Shown: in pieces, positions 23,312 to 31,699 of the stretch | Layout: every line of letters starts with the position of its first letter | How positions within the stretch are numbered: position 1 is the first letter of the stretch | NCBI GenBank assembly: GCA_035576005.1 | Contig: DATLXH010000193.1 | Span: 1-36,731, forward strand | From: DATLXH01 sp035576005 | GTDB lineage: Bacteria > Acidobacteriota > Thermoanaerobaculia > Gp7-AA8 | Direction: 5' to 3' | DNA: 36,731 nt | Notes under the pieces: generated by a model | What the model saw: the letters and a program-made list of their open reading frames with translations, nothing else | What the model was told of the DNA's origin: nothing | The model's database searches: none | Program-made: the position numbers and the translations under genes

Positions 23312-24460
23312 TTAGTGGCTGGCTGCAGGATGGAGCTTCTGCAGTTCTTTCCGTGCGACTTCACTCGGGGTCATACGAACGACCCGCATCTGCTTGTTGA
23401 TAAGGTCCAGGGGTGACTGCGCGTAAAACTCCGCCTCGGAGGCTTCACGAAAGACGATCCAGCGCGCATCCTGCACGCCGACGGTTCCATCCGCATAGGT
23501 AATCGTGGTCGTCAGCCGGAGTAGTCGCGACGTCGAGCTCTCAATTTCATACTGGTGGACAGCCCGAACAATGAGGGGGTCCAACGGTGACCCCTTCGTG
23601 GTAACCGTGATGTGGGAGACCTCTCCCCAACGGTCGAGCAGGTGACGTCGTACAGTAGCGCTACTCTCAGAGGTCCAGAGTGAGAGTCGACGCAACCAGT
23701 CGGCATCGCCATGCCTACTGAAATCCAGGCTGCGGACCGTCTGACGCTGTGCCAGCACGGATTCGAGTGCCAACCGTTCCTCCGGGGCGAGAGTCAGGAG
23801 TGCCTCTCTCGCCGCTGCAGTCGATGGCGAGACCTTGATCACACCCTCGTCCTGGGACCGATAGCTGATAGTGCTTCCGTCGGCCTGCTGCCAGTGACCA
23901 CTCTCCGTCTGTCCTTGTGAATTGAAGTGCCGCCTGACCTGCAGGAACGTCTTATCCCCATTGTTCTGCCAGAACACCGTGAGCGAGCGCCCATCAACCG
24001 TGTTCTTGATCCCTCGGAACACCGTTTCGATCTCCCAGTGCAGGACTTTGTTAGGCTGGTATAACCACATTCGCTCGCGGGTAGCAACGTCTGCAAGAAT
24101 CCTGGCTGGCCAGGCGCTGACGCTTGATACAAAGAGCAGTGGCAGAAGCAAAACGAGCAACGCGATCGCGGCTGTCGCCAGCCAGGCCGGTCGCCACCCG
24201 GCAGAGGCCCCTGGACGGGCTGGCTGAAGAGTGCCCAGGTTCAGCCAGATGCGCGCAAGCGTCGCTGCGGCCGCGTCCTGCTCGCCATCGTCCTCGACTC
24301 CGAGCTGATCCTGCACGAAAGAGCGCAGGACCGCCTCATTGTTCGTCGCCTCACTGCAATGCGCACATGCCTCGACGTGGTGCGCGATCAATTCGGCCTG
24401 GGCATCATCGAGGTCACCATCCATCAACCGCTGCAGCAGCAGGGGATCAGAGCAGCCCAT
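23312..24460 (-). CDS. Anti-sigma factor with zinc-finger (zf-HC2-like) N-terminus
   Basis: The 382-residue membrane protein has a cytoplasmic anti-sigma zinc-binding motif HHVEACAHC (His-x3-Cys-x2-Cys) near residues 27-35. One transmembrane helix (LATAAIALLVLLLPLLFV) lies near residue 100, followed by a periplasmic domain of about 250 residues with no family I recognise. It begins 14 bases inside the end of the sigma gene, the usual coupling for a sigma/anti-sigma pair. The ATG at 24460 is preferred over the longer frame to 24586, which would run far into the sigma gene. It is expected to hold the ECF sigma factor inactive until a periplasmic signal is sensed. The large periplasmic part is probably the sensor. 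Confidence 0.87.
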   Translation of the reverse strand: MGCSDPLLLQRLMDGDLDDAQAELIAHHVEACAHCSEATNNEAVLRSFVQDQLGVEDDGEQDAAAATLARIWLNLGTLQPARPGASAGWRPAWLATAAIALLVLLLPLLFVSSVSAWPARILADVATRERMWLYQPNKVLHWEIETVFRGIKNTVDGRSLTVFWQNNGDKTFLQVRRHFNSQGQTESGHWQQADGSTISYRSQDEGVIKVSPSTAAAREALLTLAPEERLALESVLAQRQTVRSLDFSRHGDADWLRRLSLWTSESSATVRRHLLDRWGEVSHITVTTKGSPLDPLIVRAVHQYEIESSTSRLLRLTTTITYADGTVGVQDARWIVFREASEAEFYAQSPLDLINKQMRVVRMTPSEVARKELQKLHPAASH

Positions 24461-24962
24461 CTCGGTTCCTCCCCGCGCCCACGACAGCGTCGCGTTGCTC
24501 GAACTCTTTCTTGAACGCAGCACGCGCTCGCTGCAGCAGCACCCCGATGTAACCCGGTTCAACGCCCGTGACGCCGGCCATCTCACGGTAGGAGAATCCT
24601 TCGGACCAGAGCAACAGCAGCTGACGCATTCTCCGCGGGAGACGACGGAGTGCTAACTGTGTCAGTTGCTGGTTCTGCAGCCGCGTCTCGAAATCCACCA
24701 CGTTGGTGGGAGGCGCAGGAGCCTGCTCCCGGGCGCGCACCCGTCGTTCACGTTCCAGATCCCGTGCGGCGTTGGTGGCGACGCGGAACAGCCACGCTCG
24801 CACGTTCGGGAGCTCGGCTCCATCCGATAGCTGGCAGTGGAGCTTCATGAAGGTTTCCTGGACGATCTCCTCCGCATCAGCGCGCGAACCAGTCACCCTC
24901 CGAACGTAGCGCAGAAGCGCCGGCGCCTGGATAGCGAATACTTCGCGAAAGTACGCGCTCAT
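24447..24962 (-). CDS. ECF-type RNA polymerase sigma factor
   Basis: The 171-residue sigma-70 family protein has only regions 2 and 4, as in extracytoplasmic-function factors. Region 2 is seen in SRADAEEIVQETFMKLHCQL and VRAWLFRVATNAARDLERER. Region 4 is seen in LPRRMRQLLLLWSEGFSYRE and GYIGVLLQRARAAFKKE. It is the first gene of a seven-gene minus-strand operon and is directly coupled to its anti-sigma factor. A GAGCGG-T-CCGCTC palindrome lies just upstream of the start. ECF factors of this kind usually control their own operon, so this one probably drives the TonB receptor, the redox proteins and the HExxH proteins. Confidence 0.92.
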   Translation of the reverse strand: MSAYFREVFAIQAPALLRYVRRVTGSRADAEEIVQETFMKLHCQLSDGAELPNVRAWLFRVATNAARDLERERRVRAREQAPAPPTNVVDFETRLQNQQLTQLALRRLPRRMRQLLLLWSEGFSYREMAGVTGVEPGYIGVLLQRARAAFKKEFEQRDAVVGAGRNRDGLL

Positions 24963-25202
24963 AGTGGAGCGGTCCGCTCGGGGTAGCTGGGTTTCACCTT
25001 GGTTAACCAGTATGACGGGCCAGAAGAGCGTTTTATAACAGGGAGTGGTGGTGCAGTCGCCTCAGGGCGGCGAACGATTCGTAGCAGCCGGCCTCAAGCC
25101 CCGGTTGCCCAACTGCAAACACAGCGTCTTCATCCTCAGGAGCGCTTTGCGACGAAGGACTTTTTGTCCAGGCGTCGGATCATCGTCCTGGGCCGCAGGC
25201 CC
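24963..25202 (-). promoter_or_regulatory. Likely promoter region of the ECF operon, with two palindromes
   Basis: This 240-base gap upstream of the sigma gene must hold the operon promoter unless it is read from the upstream permease. It has a perfect palindrome TGGTTAACCA at 25000-25009 and a 6-bp inverted repeat GAGCGG-T-CCGCTC at 24967-24979, four bases before the sigma start codon. No classical ECF -35 (GGAAC) is obvious. The second palindrome could mask translation initiation. Confidence 0.4.
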
Positions 25203-26447
25203 CTACTCGTAACGAAGAGCTTCGATCGGATCCAGCGCCGCTGCCCGGGTCGCCGGGTAAATCCCTGAAGCCCAGCCGACGGATACGGAGACGCCGGTAG
25301 ACAGAATGATCGACCAGACACTCACAACCGTGGGCCAGCCCGCGAAGGCTGCGACGATCTGCGCCAGGACGACTCCGATGATGATGCCGGCAGCACCTCC
25401 GATGAAGCTGATCGAGAAGGACTCGATCATGAACTGTGTCCGAATGTCCTGCTGGCGGGCGCCAAGGGCTCGCCGGAGACCGATCTCGCGGGTTCGCTCG
25501 AGGACGGAAGCCAGCATGATGTTCATGATTCCGATCCCGCCCACCAGAAGAGAGATCCCGGCGATCGATCCCATGACAATGTTGAAAATTCGCTGGGTCT
25601 TGCGGCTCTGCTCGAGCAAGGTCTCCGGAACGACCAACTCGTAATCCTCGGCACCAGCGTGCAGCCGATCGAGGAGCGGCCGGATCATTGAGGCGGCGAC
25701 GGAGGTGGAGACGGCCGGCGCGATCTCGACCTGAAGCTCATCGATCGGCGACTCGAGCGGATCGCGCTCGAACTTTCGCATGGCAGTCGTGATCGGGACA
25801 AAGATCTGGCGAGAGCTCGATGTGAGCGGCACGTCCTGGAGCACACCATTCTTCCCTGACGATCCTTCCTGCGCCTCGAGGACTCCGATGACCTGGAGCC
25901 AGACATCATTGACCTTCACGTCCTTGCCGAGGGCTTCTGAAAAACCGAAGAGATCGCGTCGCACTGATTCGCCGATGACACAGACCTGAGCGTGCCAGAT
26001 TTCTTCGTCTTCTTCGAAAAAACGTCCCTCGGAGAGCGGGATCGACGTCGACTGCGGTTGACGCCATGAGACACCGAATACCTTCGCTTTCGTCCTTGCG
26101 CCCGCAGCGATGACCTTGTAACTCTTGATCTCGATTCGTGGAAGGACACCGGTCACATGTGGGATCGCTTCCTGAATTGCTTCCGCGTCGCGCAGAGAAA
26201 CGCCGAGAGACTTCTTGCGGACGGCTGGCAGGTCCTCAGGCTTGACGGCGGAGCTGCGGATGATCACGTTATGAACGCCGAGCCGGTCAATCGCTTCGAG
26301 CGCGCTCTTCTCGGCACCAGCACCGATCGAGAGCATGGCGATGACGGCACCGACTCCGAAGACCATCCCCAGCATCGTGAGTGCCGTGCGAAGCTTGTGC
26401 TTCGCCAGGTTAGAGAGTGCGCCCTCGACCGCTTCGTTGAGTGTCAT
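25203..26447 (-). CDS. ABC transporter permease, MacB/FtsX type
   Basis: The 414-residue permease has the MacB layout. An N-terminal transmembrane helix (HKLRTALTMLGMVFGVGAVI, near 17-36) is followed by a large periplasmic core domain (about 45-280) and then an FtsX domain with three helices (ISLLVGGIGIMNIMLASVLE; ISFIGGAAGIIIGVVLAQI; IILSTGVSVSVGWASG). The motifs RTREIGLRRALGA and YPATRAAALDPIEALRYE are characteristic. MacB-like transporters drive substrates from the periplasm through an adaptor and outer-membrane channel. No ATP-binding subunit is in the window, so it must use one from elsewhere or just outside the visible operon. It ends the operon, 158 bases after the last adaptor gene; a palindrome cluster fills that gap. 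Confidence 0.9.
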   Translation of the reverse strand: MTLNEAVEGALSNLAKHKLRTALTMLGMVFGVGAVIAMLSIGAGAEKSALEAIDRLGVHNVIIRSSAVKPEDLPAVRKKSLGVSLRDAEAIQEAIPHVTGVLPRIEIKSYKVIAAGARTKAKVFGVSWRQPQSTSIPLSEGRFFEEDEEIWHAQVCVIGESVRRDLFGFSEALGKDVKVNDVWLQVIGVLEAQEGSSGKNGVLQDVPLTSSSRQIFVPITTAMRKFERDPLESPIDELQVEIAPAVSTSVAASMIRPLLDRLHAGAEDYELVVPETLLEQSRKTQRIFNIVMGSIAGISLLVGGIGIMNIMLASVLERTREIGLRRALGARQQDIRTQFMIESFSISFIGGAAGIIIGVVLAQIVAAFAGWPTVVSVWSIILSTGVSVSVGWASGIYPATRAAALDPIEALRYE

Positions 26448-26466
26448 CGATTAAGATCCCAGGAAC

Positions 26467-26566
26467 GCCGGCTTCCAGCCGGCCGTACCGCCGGCATCCT
26501 GCCGGCTCTTGTTAGACGGTTTCGCGGCCGGCTGGAAGCCAGCGGTACGGCCGCCTGGAAGGCGGC
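26467..26566. repeat. Cluster of REP-like palindromes between adaptor and permease genes
   Basis: Bases 26467-26484 (GCCGGCTTCCAGCCGGCC) pair with 26526-26543 with one mismatch. A 7-bp hairpin lies between them (GCCGGCA-TCC-TGCCGGC, 26490-26506), and a further 6-bp hairpin follows (GCCGCC-TGGAA-GGCGGC, 26550-26566). The cluster fills the only sizeable gap in the operon and could stabilise mRNA or lower permease expression. Confidence 0.85.
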
Positions 26567-26605
26567 GCTCCCTGGAAGCTTGCTCCTTGGAAGCCTGCTC
26601 CTTCC

Positions 26606-27853
26606 TCACCCTGACGCCTCCGAGCGTGCGCCACGATTGTCAGTTTCTTCCACGGGGTTCTTGAGCGCGATCACATCGCCTGCCTTCAGACCCGACGTGA
26701 TGATGACCTTGCCTGCCGACGAGAGGCCTACCGTGACTCTGGCAGGCACGAATGTCTTCCCGCGCTGCGCGTAAACGATCTTGTCGCCCTTTTTCTCGAA
26801 GAGGGCCTGACGCGGGATGGCAATACTGTTCGGCAACGTCGCCAGCTCGATCGTAGCCCGTACCCTGGCCCCCGGCTTCATCACCGTGATATCCGTGCGG
26901 GCGAGCTTGAGTGTGACGCCGAAATATTGAACCGGCACGCCGCGTGTGCGAGGCTTGGCCACTTTGTCCACGCGCGACACCGTCGCCGCATAGACGACCC
27001 CCGGCGCAGAATCGACGCGGACCTCGGCCTTCTGCCCTTCGGCGACGCCGCCGGCATCAGCTTCGAGCACGTAGACTTCCGCCTTCATGACGCCCAGCTC
27101 CGGGATCTCGGCAATGGGACGTCCACTGAAGACTGTCGAACCTACCTTCGCGAGATCGCCGCGCCAGTCACGCTGCAGAACGAGAATTCCGTCGTGAGGC
27201 GCCGTCACAGTGAGCGCTCGCAAGCCCTTCTCGGCGCGGCCGATCCGCATGTCGGCCTTTTTCCTGTCGATGGCAATGATGTCGCGATCGGCTCTCGATA
27301 GCGCACCACGGATCGCCTGCACGTCGTAGGCATACCCGCGTCGTTCATTGGCGAGAGATTCGTCGATGTCTCCCTCGATCCGTTCGAAGCGTGAGAAGAT
27401 CTCGTCGTCGGTGACCCTCATCACTTTTGCGGCTTCGAGCTCGAGCTCTGCCTGAGTAGCGTCGCGCTGAAGATTCTTTCGTGTGGCGTCAGTTTCCGCT
27501 CCGTGCTTGAGGATTCGATTGTCGGCCTTCGAGCGTTCGGTCGTTCCTCCGCGCAACTCGTTCACATAGTCTGTCGGATCGAAGCGGACGAGAACGTCGT
27601 CTTTTTTTACCGCGGACTGATCATCTGCGATCCAACCGATCTTCATCGGTCCCTGAGTCTCGTTGGGCGTTGAGATCAACGTTGCCTTCTCGGCCTGGAG
27701 CGTTCCTTCCGCGGTCACATGGCGCTCGAACATGCCTGTGGTGACAGTCATGACTGGAGTGCCGGAAGCCTTCGTTCGACCTGCGATTGCAAAGCCGACA
27801 GCTACGAAGACGAGTAGCCCCGCGAACAACCCCAGTCGTTGCCCCCTCTTCAT
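26606..27853 (-). CDS. Membrane-fusion (HlyD/RND-type) adaptor 1
   Basis: The 415-residue periplasmic adaptor has an N-terminal membrane anchor (residues 8-24). A lipoyl/barrel-sandwich half (VTAEGTLQAEKATLISTPNE) is followed by a coiled-coil hairpin (about 110-205, charged, few Pro), the second lipoyl half (LTVTAPHDGILVLQRDW), and beta-barrel and C-terminal domains ending IITSGLKAGDVIAL. Such adaptors bridge an inner-membrane transporter and an outer-membrane channel. The start overlaps the preceding adaptor stop by four bases (ATGA). The gene is separated from the permease by palindromes. Despite the shared fold, it differs clearly from its two neighbours, so the three are not recent duplicates. 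Confidence 0.88.
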   Translation of the reverse strand: MKRGQRLGLFAGLLVFVAVGFAIAGRTKASGTPVMTVTTGMFERHVTAEGTLQAEKATLISTPNETQGPMKIGWIADDQSAVKKDDVLVRFDPTDYVNELRGGTTERSKADNRILKHGAETDATRKNLQRDATQAELELEAAKVMRVTDDEIFSRFERIEGDIDESLANERRGYAYDVQAIRGALSRADRDIIAIDRKKADMRIGRAEKGLRALTVTAPHDGILVLQRDWRGDLAKVGSTVFSGRPIAEIPELGVMKAEVYVLEADAGGVAEGQKAEVRVDSAPGVVYAATVSRVDKVAKPRTRGVPVQYFGVTLKLARTDITVMKPGARVRATIELATLPNSIAIPRQALFEKKGDKIVYAQRGKTFVPARVTVGLSSAGKVIITSGLKAGDVIALKNPVEETDNRGARSEASG

Positions 27854-29109
27854 TCCGCTTTCTCCCCGTCTTCTTTACGAATGAGAACGCGATCGCCTGC
27901 CCGCAAGCCAGCTGTGACCTCGACGAACTCTCTGTTACGCCGGCCGATCTGAAGGGGAACTCTGACGGACGAGAGCATCGAGCGCTTGTAGGCGAAGAGC
28001 TTCCCCTCCTCGAGGAAGATCGCTTCGGCCGGGATCGCGACTACTCCCGCTATGCGTCCCGTCTCGACGGCGCCCTGGAAGCGCATTCCCGGACGCATCT
28101 TCGAAGAGTCGATCCGATCGAGATCGATGCGGACTTTCAGGACCTTCACCGGATTCCGTGAGACCTGCTGCATCGGTCCCGGCATCGTGGCCTGCTGCTG
28201 GAGTTGTACGCTACGTCCGATATGAGCCACACGTCCCAGGAACTCCTCGTCGGGATGCGAATCGAGCCGCAGCCTCACCCGCTGATTGGCTGCGATCGTT
28301 CCCGCGTCAGATTCGTCCACTTCACCTCTGGCGCGAATTCTGGCCAGGTCGGGGATCTCCATGATCCGCTCTCCCATCCAGGCCGAGTCTCCGACTTTCT
28401 TTTTCTCGCTCCTCCAGTTCATGACGTAGACAACCGAGCCATTTCGTGGAGCGCGCAGCGTCAACCGGCCAATGTTGGTCTCGATCTCGATAACGCGGCG
28501 AGCGGCGTTCTCGTATCGGCCTTTGAGGAGGAGAATCTCTTCCGCAGCGGAGCGGCGCAGAGAGCTGAGCTTGTCGCGGCGGTACTTCGACTCCTTGGAA
28601 GCACTCGCATTATCGAGCTCGACTTCTCGACGCTCGAGTCGGCCGACAAGCTCCGGAGGTGCGTCGAGCTTGAGCGTGCTTTTCCGCAGGCGCGCGTCGG
28701 ACTCGCCGATCTTGAGCTCTTCGTCTTCTTTTTCGAGCGAAAGATTCGCCTGCTTCTGATCGATCGCTTTCCGGGCGGAGTCGCGCTCGGCCCGCTTCTG
28801 TTCCAGCTCGCGATCGAGCTCGGATGAGTCGAACGCGAGCACGGGAGCTCCGGCTTTGACGTCCAGACCCTCGGGCGCCATCATCGAGATCTTGTAGTTC
28901 CAGAAATTCGGGATCGAGGGGGGCTCGAATGTAGCGGACTCGGTCGATTCGAGCTCGCCTGTCACTTCGACGGCGATCGGCAGATCGTCACGCTTGATCT
29001 CGACCCATTCGGAGTTCCGCCGCGTCGCAATCTCGCGGTGAGCCACGAACCCTGCGGTGAGGAGGATGATCGCGACCGTGACGGCGATCAGAGCGATGCG
29101 ACGATTCAC
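27850..29109 (-). CDS. Membrane-fusion (HlyD/RND-type) adaptor 2
   Basis: The 419-residue adaptor starts with a GTG at 29109, supported by GGAG eight bases upstream. It has a membrane anchor (residues 5-22), a first lipoyl half (VTGELESTESATFEPP), a long coiled-coil region rich in Glu, Arg and Lys (about 95-215), a second lipoyl half (LTLRAPRNGSVVYVMNW) and a beta-barrel/C-terminal part ending VTAGLRAGDRVLI. It sits between two other adaptor genes and probably works with the permease at the end of the operon. The three adaptors may form a mixed hexamer, or different complexes may share the permease. Confidence 0.88.
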   Translation of the reverse strand: MNRRIALIAVTVAIILLTAGFVAHREIATRRNSEWVEIKRDDLPIAVEVTGELESTESATFEPPSIPNFWNYKISMMAPEGLDVKAGAPVLAFDSSELDRELEQKRAERDSARKAIDQKQANLSLEKEDEELKIGESDARLRKSTLKLDAPPELVGRLERREVELDNASASKESKYRRDKLSSLRRSAAEEILLLKGRYENAARRVIEIETNIGRLTLRAPRNGSVVYVMNWRSEKKKVGDSAWMGERIMEIPDLARIRARGEVDESDAGTIAANQRVRLRLDSHPDEEFLGRVAHIGRSVQLQQQATMPGPMQQVSRNPVKVLKVRIDLDRIDSSKMRPGMRFQGAVETGRIAGVVAIPAEAIFLEEGKLFAYKRSMLSSVRVPLQIGRRNREFVEVTAGLRAGDRVLIRKEDGEKAE

Positions 29110-29149
29110 GAGAAGCGCTCCGTCGGAATTCCGCAGTCGGTCTTCATCG

Positions 29150-30355
29150 TCATCCTTTCTTCACACGCGGCAGCTCGAGTTTCTCTCCCTCCTTCACGCC
29201 CTTCTCGATCACGCACTCTTCCGCGTTGCAGGGTCCCATGGTGATGGCTCGATCGGCCCCATCGATGGCGACCCTGCCAGTGGCGCCTTTCTCACGCCGG
29301 ATGAACCGCCGCTTGGTCAGCATCACATTGCGACGTGGTTTGTTCTCGATCGTGATCTTTGCGGAAAGCCCGGGTCGCATGACAGCCGGATCGATCCGGT
29401 CTAGTTTGACCACGGTTCGAAACGATCTGCGAAGCGTCAGGCGCGAGCTCTCCTGCGCGACGGGGGCGATTGCCGTCACCGTTCCGGGAAATGCTTTGTC
29501 AGGGTATGCGTCGATCGTGACCATCGCACGCTCGCCTACCGAGATCCGGCGGTCGTCCACGTCCCAGAGGTTGGCGACGACCTCCACCGTGGAAAGATCG
29601 GGCAGCTTGGCCAGCTGCAATCCCACCCAGACCCGGTCTCCGACCTGAAACTTCCTTCCTTCCCATGGATGATTGCTGATGAGGAAAAGACCCTCCCCCG
29701 GCGAAACAAGCGACACACGCGAGATCGCCTCCTCGGCGATCGAAATCTCCTGCCGGGCGGTCTCGAGGGTGAGCTCCAGGTTCCTCTGGTCCGCGTCGGC
29801 CCCTTTGTCCAACGCGCGTAGCGATTCACGCACCTTCTCGAGCTCATTCTTCGCGCGCTCGAGCTCGATCAGGTTGTCCTGCGCCTCCCGTTCCGAGATC
29901 ACATCCTTCGGAAGCGCCACTTTGAGCTTCGCTTTCTCGAATGTGGAAATGCGTCGCTCGAGGTCGAACGATTTCTCGGCACCCTCTGCCTGGAGCTCAG
30001 CTCTCTTCTGAGCGAGCTGGTGCTCGGCTTCGGAAAGCCGGGTCCTCCTGTCCTCCAGTCCGGAAACGAATGTCGTGTTGTCCAGGTCGATGACCCGATC
30101 CCCTTTTCGAAGATCGATTCCGTCCTCTGCGAGCCACTTGATTGTTGACTGCCATTCCGGAAGGCTCGGGACGGACACCAGATCGGCCCTGCGAACGTCA
30201 ACCTCTCCAGTCAATACGATTCTCTGGACGAGGTCTCCACGCCGCACGGACGAATCCACCTGTCGGGCAGGCGACCCTGACATGCTCTCGCTGCAGCTGC
30301 AGAGCGACCCGAGTATCACCAGCATTCCCGCAAGAGTGGCGCTACGTGGTTTCAT
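29150..30355 (-). CDS. Membrane-fusion adaptor 3, predicted lipoprotein
   Basis: The 401-residue adaptor has a lipoprotein signal, with hydrophobic LAGMLVILGSLCSC and lipidated Cys at about 21 (lipobox LCSC). It has the same order as its neighbours: first lipoyl half (RIVLTGEVDVRRADLVSVPS), coiled-coil hairpin (about 95-195), second half (ISRVSLVSPGEGLFLISNHP), then a beta barrel. The ATG at 30355 is preferred over the GTG at 30364, because the GGAGGA ribosome site sits properly only for the ATG. The C-terminal domain is odd, with two extra Cys (GPCNAEECVIEKG) that could form a disulfide or bind a metal. That links it to the two thioredoxin-fold genes directly upstream. Confidence 0.87.
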   Translation of the reverse strand: MKPRSATLAGMLVILGSLCSCSESMSGSPARQVDSSVRRGDLVQRIVLTGEVDVRRADLVSVPSLPEWQSTIKWLAEDGIDLRKGDRVIDLDNTTFVSGLEDRRTRLSEAEHQLAQKRAELQAEGAEKSFDLERRISTFEKAKLKVALPKDVISEREAQDNLIELERAKNELEKVRESLRALDKGADADQRNLELTLETARQEISIAEEAISRVSLVSPGEGLFLISNHPWEGRKFQVGDRVWVGLQLAKLPDLSTVEVVANLWDVDDRRISVGERAMVTIDAYPDKAFPGTVTAIAPVAQESSRLTLRRSFRTVVKLDRIDPAVMRPGLSAKITIENKPRRNVMLTKRRFIRREKGATGRVAIDGADRAITMGPCNAEECVIEKGVKEGEKLELPRVKKG

Positions 30356-30376
30356 CGATCTCACTCCTCCGATGAA

Positions 30377-30973
30377 TCAGGCTTTCTTCTTCCACTTGAT
30401 CGAGCAACCGAAAGCTTTCGATGCAGACGTCACGACTTTTCGCTTTGCGATCATCGCGTCCAGGGCGTCCGACAGACCAGCGTGCTCCCGCTCTTCAGGC
30501 TTCGCGCTGTCATCCACGTAGCCTCGATACTGAATGACGCCGGCTGCGTCCACTACAAATGCATGAGGTGTAACTCGCGCGCCGTATTTGCCTGCGACGG
30601 CACTGTTTCCATCTTTCAGATAGGGGAAGGGATAACTCTTCGCCGAAGAAAGCGCCTTCATCTTCTCCATCGATTCGCCGGGATATTTCACGTCGTCATT
30701 CGGATTGATCGAATAAAAGGCAACGCCCTTCGCGATGTAGTCGCGACCCAGCGACACGATGCGATCGTCGAACGCCTCGGAGTACGGACAGGTATTGCAG
30801 GTAAAGATCACCACCGAGAGCTTGCCGTCACCCGGGCGGAACGTCACGGGCTTGCCGCTTCGGGCGTCAGTAAGGGAGAAGCCCGGTGCCTTGTCGCCCG
30901 GAGAGAGCTCGGGCCCGGCGAATGATGCGGTTGCTACTGAAAGAGCGAAAAGTGTGAGGGCGGCTCGGATCAT
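30377..30973 (-). CDS. Exported redoxin (AhpC/TSA, thioredoxin-like)
   Basis: The roughly 198-residue protein has a signal peptide (about 1-19, ending SFA-G) and a redoxin domain. LSPGDKAPGFSLTDARSGKP opens the fold; the active site is VIFTCNTCPYSEAFDD with CNTCP, and the cis-Pro lies in GARVTPHAFVVD. CxxCP redoxins resemble peroxiredoxin-like or thiol reductases of uncertain substrate. A further Cys is near the C-terminus (KAFGCSIKWKKKA). The ATG at 30973 fits GGAGG five bases upstream better than the GTG at 30976. The gene lies between a TlpA-like gene (33 bases) and an adaptor gene (21 bases), suggesting co-expression with the transporter. Confidence 0.88.
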   Translation of the reverse strand: MIRAALTLFALSVATASFAGPELSPGDKAPGFSLTDARSGKPVTFRPGDGKLSVVIFTCNTCPYSEAFDDRIVSLGRDYIAKGVAFYSINPNDDVKYPGESMEKMKALSSAKSYPFPYLKDGNSAVAGKYGARVTPHAFVVDAAGVIQYRGYVDDSAKPEEREHAGLSDALDAMIAKRKVVTSASKAFGCSIKWKKKA

Positions 30974-31006
30974 CACTTCCTCCTATATCCACGCTGACGT
31001 CCCACG

Positions 31007-31507
31007 TCAGCGCGATCGTTTCAACAACTGTTCAAGTTGACGGATCAACCCGGCTTTGGTCACGATCCCCTGCGTGCGTGCGAGCTCTTTGCCCGCCCTG
31101 TCGAAGATGATGGTGATGGGGATCTCTCCTTCGAACCGTAGAAAATCTTCGAGGGCCGCGAGCTTACCCGTGTAGTAGACGTTCTGGTAGGTGACACGGC
31201 GCTCCGCGAGAAATGTTTTCACTTTCGCCTTCGTGGCGGAACGTTCTCCCGGGATGACGTCATCGAGGCTGACACCGACCAGCCGGACATCGGCATCGCG
31301 AAAATGTACATCGACTCGTCGCAGATCGTCCATCTCCGCCACGCACGGTATGCACCAGGTTGCCCAGACATTCACGACGGTCAGCCTGGAGCTGCTGGTC
31401 TTTACAATCTCAGCGGGATTGCGAGTCTCCGGCAATGACGCAGCGGAAGCCTCGAGAGACTCGAGGAGAATCAGGATCGTCAGAACACTGGTGAGTGCAG
31501 GTTTCAT
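31007..31507 (-). CDS. TlpA-like exported thioredoxin
   Basis: The 166-residue protein has an N-terminal signal peptide (about 1-22, ending ASA-A) and a thioredoxin fold. The active site is VVNVWATWCIPCVAEMDDLR (WCIPC), with cis-Pro in EGEIPITIIFDRAG. TlpA/ResA-like proteins reduce disulfides in the periplasm. It is the first gene of the second minus-strand operon. The start at 31507 has no strong ribosome site. A tgtaggacaga... repeat begins 13 bases upstream of the start codon, so the promoter must overlap or lie beyond that element. Confidence 0.87.
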   Translation of the reverse strand: MKPALTSVLTILILLESLEASAASLPETRNPAEIVKTSSSRLTVVNVWATWCIPCVAEMDDLRRVDVHFRDADVRLVGVSLDDVIPGERSATKAKVKTFLAERRVTYQNVYYTGKLAALEDFLRFEGEIPITIIFDRAGKELARTQGIVTKAGLIRQLEQLLKRSR

Positions 31508-31519
31508 GGAGACGCCAAG

Positions 31520-31699
31520 TGTAGGACAGACACTCCTGTCTGTCTGCCACAGGTCGGGAACACTGTTTTGAAATGAGACATCACAGATACTGCGACAGCC
31601 ATGTAGGACATGGCACTCTTGTCTGTCTATCCCGGTGCAAGGGAACTTTACAAATGGGCCGCTCTGAACACGCCGACAGACAAGAGTGTATGTCCTACA
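31520..31699. repeat. Cluster of three related TGTAGGACA...CTGTCTGTC repeats
   Basis: Copy A is at 31520-31545, copy B at 31602-31628, and copy C in inverted orientation at 31675-31699. B and C differ by only two or three bases and form a long potential hairpin with a 46-base loop. Each copy is itself partly palindromic (GACAGACACTCCTGTCTGTC). They fill the region between the TlpA-like gene and the small membrane protein. They look like a small mobile or extragenic palindromic element. Confidence 0.9.
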
